In this document: one piece after another, positions 61,132 through 64,000 of the stretch
Layout: the number at the start of each line of letters is the position of its first letter
Numbering within the stretch: position 1 is the first letter of the stretch
From: Streptomyces sp. Ag109_O5-1
GTDB taxonomy: Bacteria > Actinomycetota > Actinomycetes > Streptomycetales > Streptomycetaceae
Direction of reading: 5' to 3'
Assembly (NCBI RefSeq): GCF_003814875.1
Contig: NZ_RKQF01000001.1
Location: 8,432,001 to 8,496,000 of the forward strand
Length of the DNA stretch: 64,000 bases
Notes under the pieces: generated by a model
The model's input: the letters and a program-made list of their open reading frames with translations, nothing else
Databases searched by the model: none
What the model was told of the DNA's origin: nothing
Program-made: the position numbers and the translations under genes

Positions 61132-61248
61132 TCGCTGTTACGTTCCCTGACGCCCGGCCGCCGCAGCAACGGCGCAGTCGGCACGACAGCGGGAACGGCG
61201 GACGGGGCCGCTCCCGCATCACACGGGCTTAACCCTCAAGGAGAACTC

Positions 61249-62520
61249 ATGCGGCGTGGCATAGCGGCCTCCGCACTGGTGGCGTCCCTCGCCCTCACGG
61301 CGACGGCGTGCGGCGGGAGCGGTAGCGACAGCAAGTCGGACGGCCCGGTCACCATCACCTGGTGGGACACCTCCAACGCCACCAATGAGGCACCGACGTA
61401 CAAGGCCTTGGTCAGCGAGTTCGAGGCCGCCAACAAGGACATCAAGGTCAAGTACGTCAACGTCCCCTTCGACCAGGCGCAGAACAAGTTCGACACCGCC
61501 GCCGGCTCCACCGGCGCCCCGGACGTGCTGCGCTCCGAGGTCGGCTGGACCCCCGCCTTCGCCAAGAAGGGCTACTTCCTGCCGCTGGACGGCACCGAGG
61601 CCCTGGCGGACAAGGACAAGTTCCAGTCCAGCCTGATCACGCAGGCCCAGTACGACGGCAAGACGTACGGCGTGCCGCTGGTCACCGACACCCTCGCGCT
61701 CGTCTACAACAAGGCGATCTTCGCCAAGGCCGGCATCACCACGCCGCCCAAGACCTGGGACGAGCTGAAGGCCGACGCCTCCAAGATCGACGCCAAGGAG
61801 AACGTCTACGGCTACTGGGGCTCCACCCAGGCCTACTACGCCCAGACCTTCCTCTACGGCGAGGGCACCGACACCGTCGACGCCTCCGCCAAGAAGATCA
61901 CCGTCGACTCGGACGCCGCGAAGAAGGCCTACGGCACCTGGCTGAGCCTCTTCAAGGGCCAGGGCCTGCACAAGGCCGACACCACCGCCGACGCCTACGC
62001 CCACATCCAGGACGCGTTCCTCAACGGCCAGGTCGGTGCGATCATCCAGGGCCCCTGGGAGATCACGAACTTCTACAAGGGCAAGGCGTTCGCCGACAAG
62101 TCCAACCTCGGCATCGCCACGATCCCGGCCGGCTCCACCGGCAAGTCGGGCGCCCCGACCGGCGGCCACAACCTCTCGGTCTACGCCGGCTCGGACTCCG
62201 CCCACCAGAAGGCGGCCCTCAAGTTCGTCAACTTCATGACCTCCGCCAAGTCGCAGACGGAGATCGCCCTGAAGAACTCCACGCTGCCCACCCGCGAGGA
62301 CGCCTACACCGCCGAGGTCAAGGCCGACCCGGGCATCGCCGGCTACCAGAGCGTGCTCTCCGCCGCCCAGCCGCGCCCCGCGCTGCCCGAGTACAGCTCC
62401 CTGTGGGGCCCGCTGGACATCGAGCTGCCGAAGATCGCCGGTGGCAAGGAGTCCCTCGACACCGGCCTGAGCAACGCCGAAGTGGCCATCGCCAAGCTGG
62501 TGCCGGACTTCAGCAAGTGA
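61249..62520 (+). CDS. malE: Maltose/maltodextrin-binding lipoprotein of the ABC importer
   Basis: 423 residues from ATG 61249, with AAGGAG eight bases before. The signal ends in lipobox LTATAC (Cys21), so it is a lipoprotein. It has solute-binding family 1 features: VTITWWDTSNATNEAPTYKA, GVPLVTDTLALVYNKAIFAK and AIIQGPWEITNFYKG. It delivers maltodextrins to MalFG outside the membrane. Confidence 0.95.
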   Translation: MRRGIAASALVASLALTATACGGSGSDSKSDGPVTITWWDTSNATNEAPTYKALVSEFEAANKDIKVKYVNVPFDQAQNKFDTAAGSTGAPDVLRSEVGWTPAFAKKGYFLPLDGTEALADKDKFQSSLITQAQYDGKTYGVPLVTDTLALVYNKAIFAKAGITTPPKTWDELKADASKIDAKENVYGYWGSTQAYYAQTFLYGEGTDTVDASAKKITVDSDAAKKAYGTWLSLFKGQGLHKADTTADAYAHIQDAFLNGQVGAIIQGPWEITNFYKGKAFADKSNLGIATIPAGSTGKSGAPTGGHNLSVYAGSDSAHQKAALKFVNFMTSAKSQTEIALKNSTLPTREDAYTAEVKADPGIAGYQSVLSAAQPRPALPEYSSLWGPLDIELPKIAGGKESLDTGLSNAEVAIAKLVPDFSK

Positions 62521-62638
62521 CAAGCAAGTGACAGCCGTGGCCGCCGGATCCTCCTGCGAGCAAGGGGACGGATCCGGCGGCCACCGGCCCGCGCCCAGCC
62601 ACTTCTCAGAGCCGTAGAACTTCCAGAAGGTGTCGAAC

Positions 62639-63646
62639 ATGACAGTCGCCATCGACCGCGCCACCGGCAAGCGCCGCGGTGACCGCGCGCCACGGCCCGG
62701 GCTGGGCCAGCGCCTCAAGCACAGCTACCAGAAGTACTGGTACGCGTACGCGATGATCGCCCCCGTGGTGATCGTCCTCGGCGTCCTCGTGCTCTACCCC
62801 CTGGTGTACGGCCTCTACCTGACGCTCACCGACGCCAACAGCCTGAACACCGCGCGCACGATCGGCGTCAACCACATCGACGCCACCTACAAGTTCATCG
62901 GCCTGGACAACTACAAGGACATCCTGTTCGGCCCGCTGTCCTACGACCGCTTCTGGTCGCACTTCATCTGGACCGTCGCCTGGACGGCCCTGTGCGTCGC
63001 CCTGCACTACACCATCGGCCTCGGCCTCGCCCTGCTGCTCAACCAGAAGCTGCGCGGGCGGACCCTCTACCGGCTGCTGCTCATCGTGCCGTGGGCCGTA
63101 CCCACCTTCGTCACCGTCTTCGGCTGGCGCATCATGCTCTCCGACGGCGGCATCATCAACTCCTTCCTGCACATGCTGCATCTGCCGCAGCCGTCCTGGC
63201 TGGAGGACACCTTCTGGCAGCGGTTCGCCGCCATCATGGTCAACACCTGGTGCGGTGTGCCGTTCATGATGATCTCGCTGCTCGGCGGACTGCAGTCCAT
63301 CGACGCCTCCCTGTACGAGGCCGCCGAGATGGACGGCGCGAGCGCCTGGCAGCGCTTTAGGTACGTCACCGTGCCGGGCCTGAGGTCCGTCAGCTCCACC
63401 GTCGTACTCCTCGGCATCATCTGGACCTTCAACCAGTTCGCCGTCATCTTCCTGCTGTTCGGTCCGACCTCGGCCCCGGACGCCCAGATCCTCGTCACCT
63501 GGGCCTACTACCTCGGCTTCGGACAGCAGCCGCGCGACTTCGCGCAGTCGGCCTCCTACGGCATCCTGTTGCTGGCCGTCCTGATCGTCTTCACCTCGTT
63601 CTACCGCCGCTGGCTGAACCGCAACGAGCAGCAGCTCGCGATCTGA
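62639..63646 (+). CDS. malF: Maltose ABC importer permease MalF
   Basis: 335 residues from ATG 62639, with AGAAGG at eight bases; an in-frame GTG at 62630 is less likely. Six spans, with the EAA loop YEAAEMDGASAWQRFRYVTV that contacts the ATPase. It lacks the large periplasmic loop of E. coli MalF. The ATPase is expected to be a shared MsiK encoded elsewhere, since none is seen up to the window end. Confidence 0.94.
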   Translation: MTVAIDRATGKRRGDRAPRPGLGQRLKHSYQKYWYAYAMIAPVVIVLGVLVLYPLVYGLYLTLTDANSLNTARTIGVNHIDATYKFIGLDNYKDILFGPLSYDRFWSHFIWTVAWTALCVALHYTIGLGLALLLNQKLRGRTLYRLLLIVPWAVPTFVTVFGWRIMLSDGGIINSFLHMLHLPQPSWLEDTFWQRFAAIMVNTWCGVPFMMISLLGGLQSIDASLYEAAEMDGASAWQRFRYVTVPGLRSVSSTVVLLGIIWTFNQFAVIFLLFGPTSAPDAQILVTWAYYLGFGQQPRDFAQSASYGILLLAVLIVFTSFYRRWLNRNEQQLAI

Positions 63647-63659
63647 GGCAGGAGTTCCC

Positions 63660-64000
63660 ATGAGTACGACCACTGTCGAGACCTCCGCCGCGGTGACCGA
63701 CGACGGCCCGGCGCGGCGCCCCCGCAGGATCCGGGGCAGGGAAGAGCGCAGCCTCGCGGCGTCCCTCGCCTCCCACGGCATCCTCATCGCCGGGAGCGTC
63801 GTCGCGCTCTTCCCGGTCGGCTGGCTCGTCTTCCTGTCCCTCGGCCCGGACGAGGACGACTACCTCCACCCGGGCGGCATCTGGAAGAAGATGACGTTCG
63901 ACAACTACTCGTTCGTCCTGCAGCACACGAGCTTCTTCGACTGGCTGAAGAGCTCCCTGATCGTCTCGCTCGGCACCACCGTGCTCGGCGTCCTGGTCGC
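63660..64000 (+). CDS. malG: Maltose ABC importer permease MalG, 5' part
   Basis: The first 113 codons are in the window. ATG 63660 follows GGAG, 13 bases after the malF stop. The N-terminus is polar (ARRPRRIRGREERSLAASLA), then the first span (HGILIAGSVVALFPVGWLVF) and FDNYSFVLQHTSFFDWLKSS as in MalG-type permeases. The EAA loop lies beyond the window. Confidence 0.92.
   Translation, partial: MSTTTVETSAAVTDDGPARRPRRIRGREERSLAASLASHGILIAGSVVALFPVGWLVFLSLGPDEDDYLHPGGIWKKMTFDNYSFVLQHTSFFDWLKSSLIVSLGTTVLGVLV

Overview
The window is very GC-rich actinobacterial chromosome, almost certainly Streptomyces. The evidence is GC-saturated third codon positions, many GTG starts, Tat and lipoprotein exports, an XRE/DUF5753 plus DUF397 pair, a BTAD (AfsR-like) regulator, F420 enzymology, glnE with glnA2, and a malR-malEFG locus. 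From memory, the order of the mal, glnE, glnA2, panB and map genes resembles the core of the S. coelicolor chromosome. Most of the window is therefore ordinary core genome, with one small accessory patch at about 34.9-39.6 kb.

Layout. 0-9.6 kb: MacB-like ABC exporter (partial), Tat-exported D,D-carboxypeptidase, SDR and Gfo/Idh oxidoreductases, then a tightly packed run of Bcr-type efflux pump, serine hydrolase (apparent CTG start) and Rsm22-like protein, and a Prim-Pol domain protein. 9.6-13.9 kb: efeOBU iron uptake operon plus a lipoprotein, under tandem iron boxes. 14-19.4 kb: PhzF-like isomerase, a 59-residue membrane protein, F420H2:NADP oxidoreductase, sialidase-like protein, a SIS-like protein, a 338-bp element with perfect 19-bp terminal inverted repeats, and an MFS exporter. 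19.4-22.6 kb: methionine aminopeptidase, iron-box controlled heme oxygenase, site-2 protease homologue. 22.6-29 kb: large BTAD/ATPase/TPR regulator facing a DrrAB-like ABC operon, then panB. 29-34.9 kb: DHA2 exporter with TetR regulator, EEP-family protein, MFS exporter, Uma2 protein.

34.9-39.6 kb is the accessory patch. A decayed 3' end of a sedolisin (S53) gene lies beside a tRNA-Gln. It is followed by a 36% glutamine protein, a cytoplasmic subtilisin-fold protein in which all catalytic-triad positions are substituted, an apparent transposase remnant, and a frameshifted XRE regulator with its DUF397 partner. An intact S53 peptidase follows, whose 3' end resembles the remnant. The Gln-rich protein plus pseudo-subtilase pair is the best candidate here for an undescribed system.

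41.8-51.7 kb: DUF305/DUF3105 pair, the nitric-oxide module nsrR-hmp with a recognisable 11-1-11 operator, glnA2, a small secreted peptide, and a coupled run of MFS, beta-propeller-like and phosphoesterase genes. 51.8-58.8 kb: glnE, TetR, APC-type permease with amidohydrolase. 58.9-64 kb: PAP2-family protein, then malR divergent from malEFG with repeated CTTGCA-type operators; malG runs off the window end. All functional names rest on motif reading and family knowledge; no searches were run.
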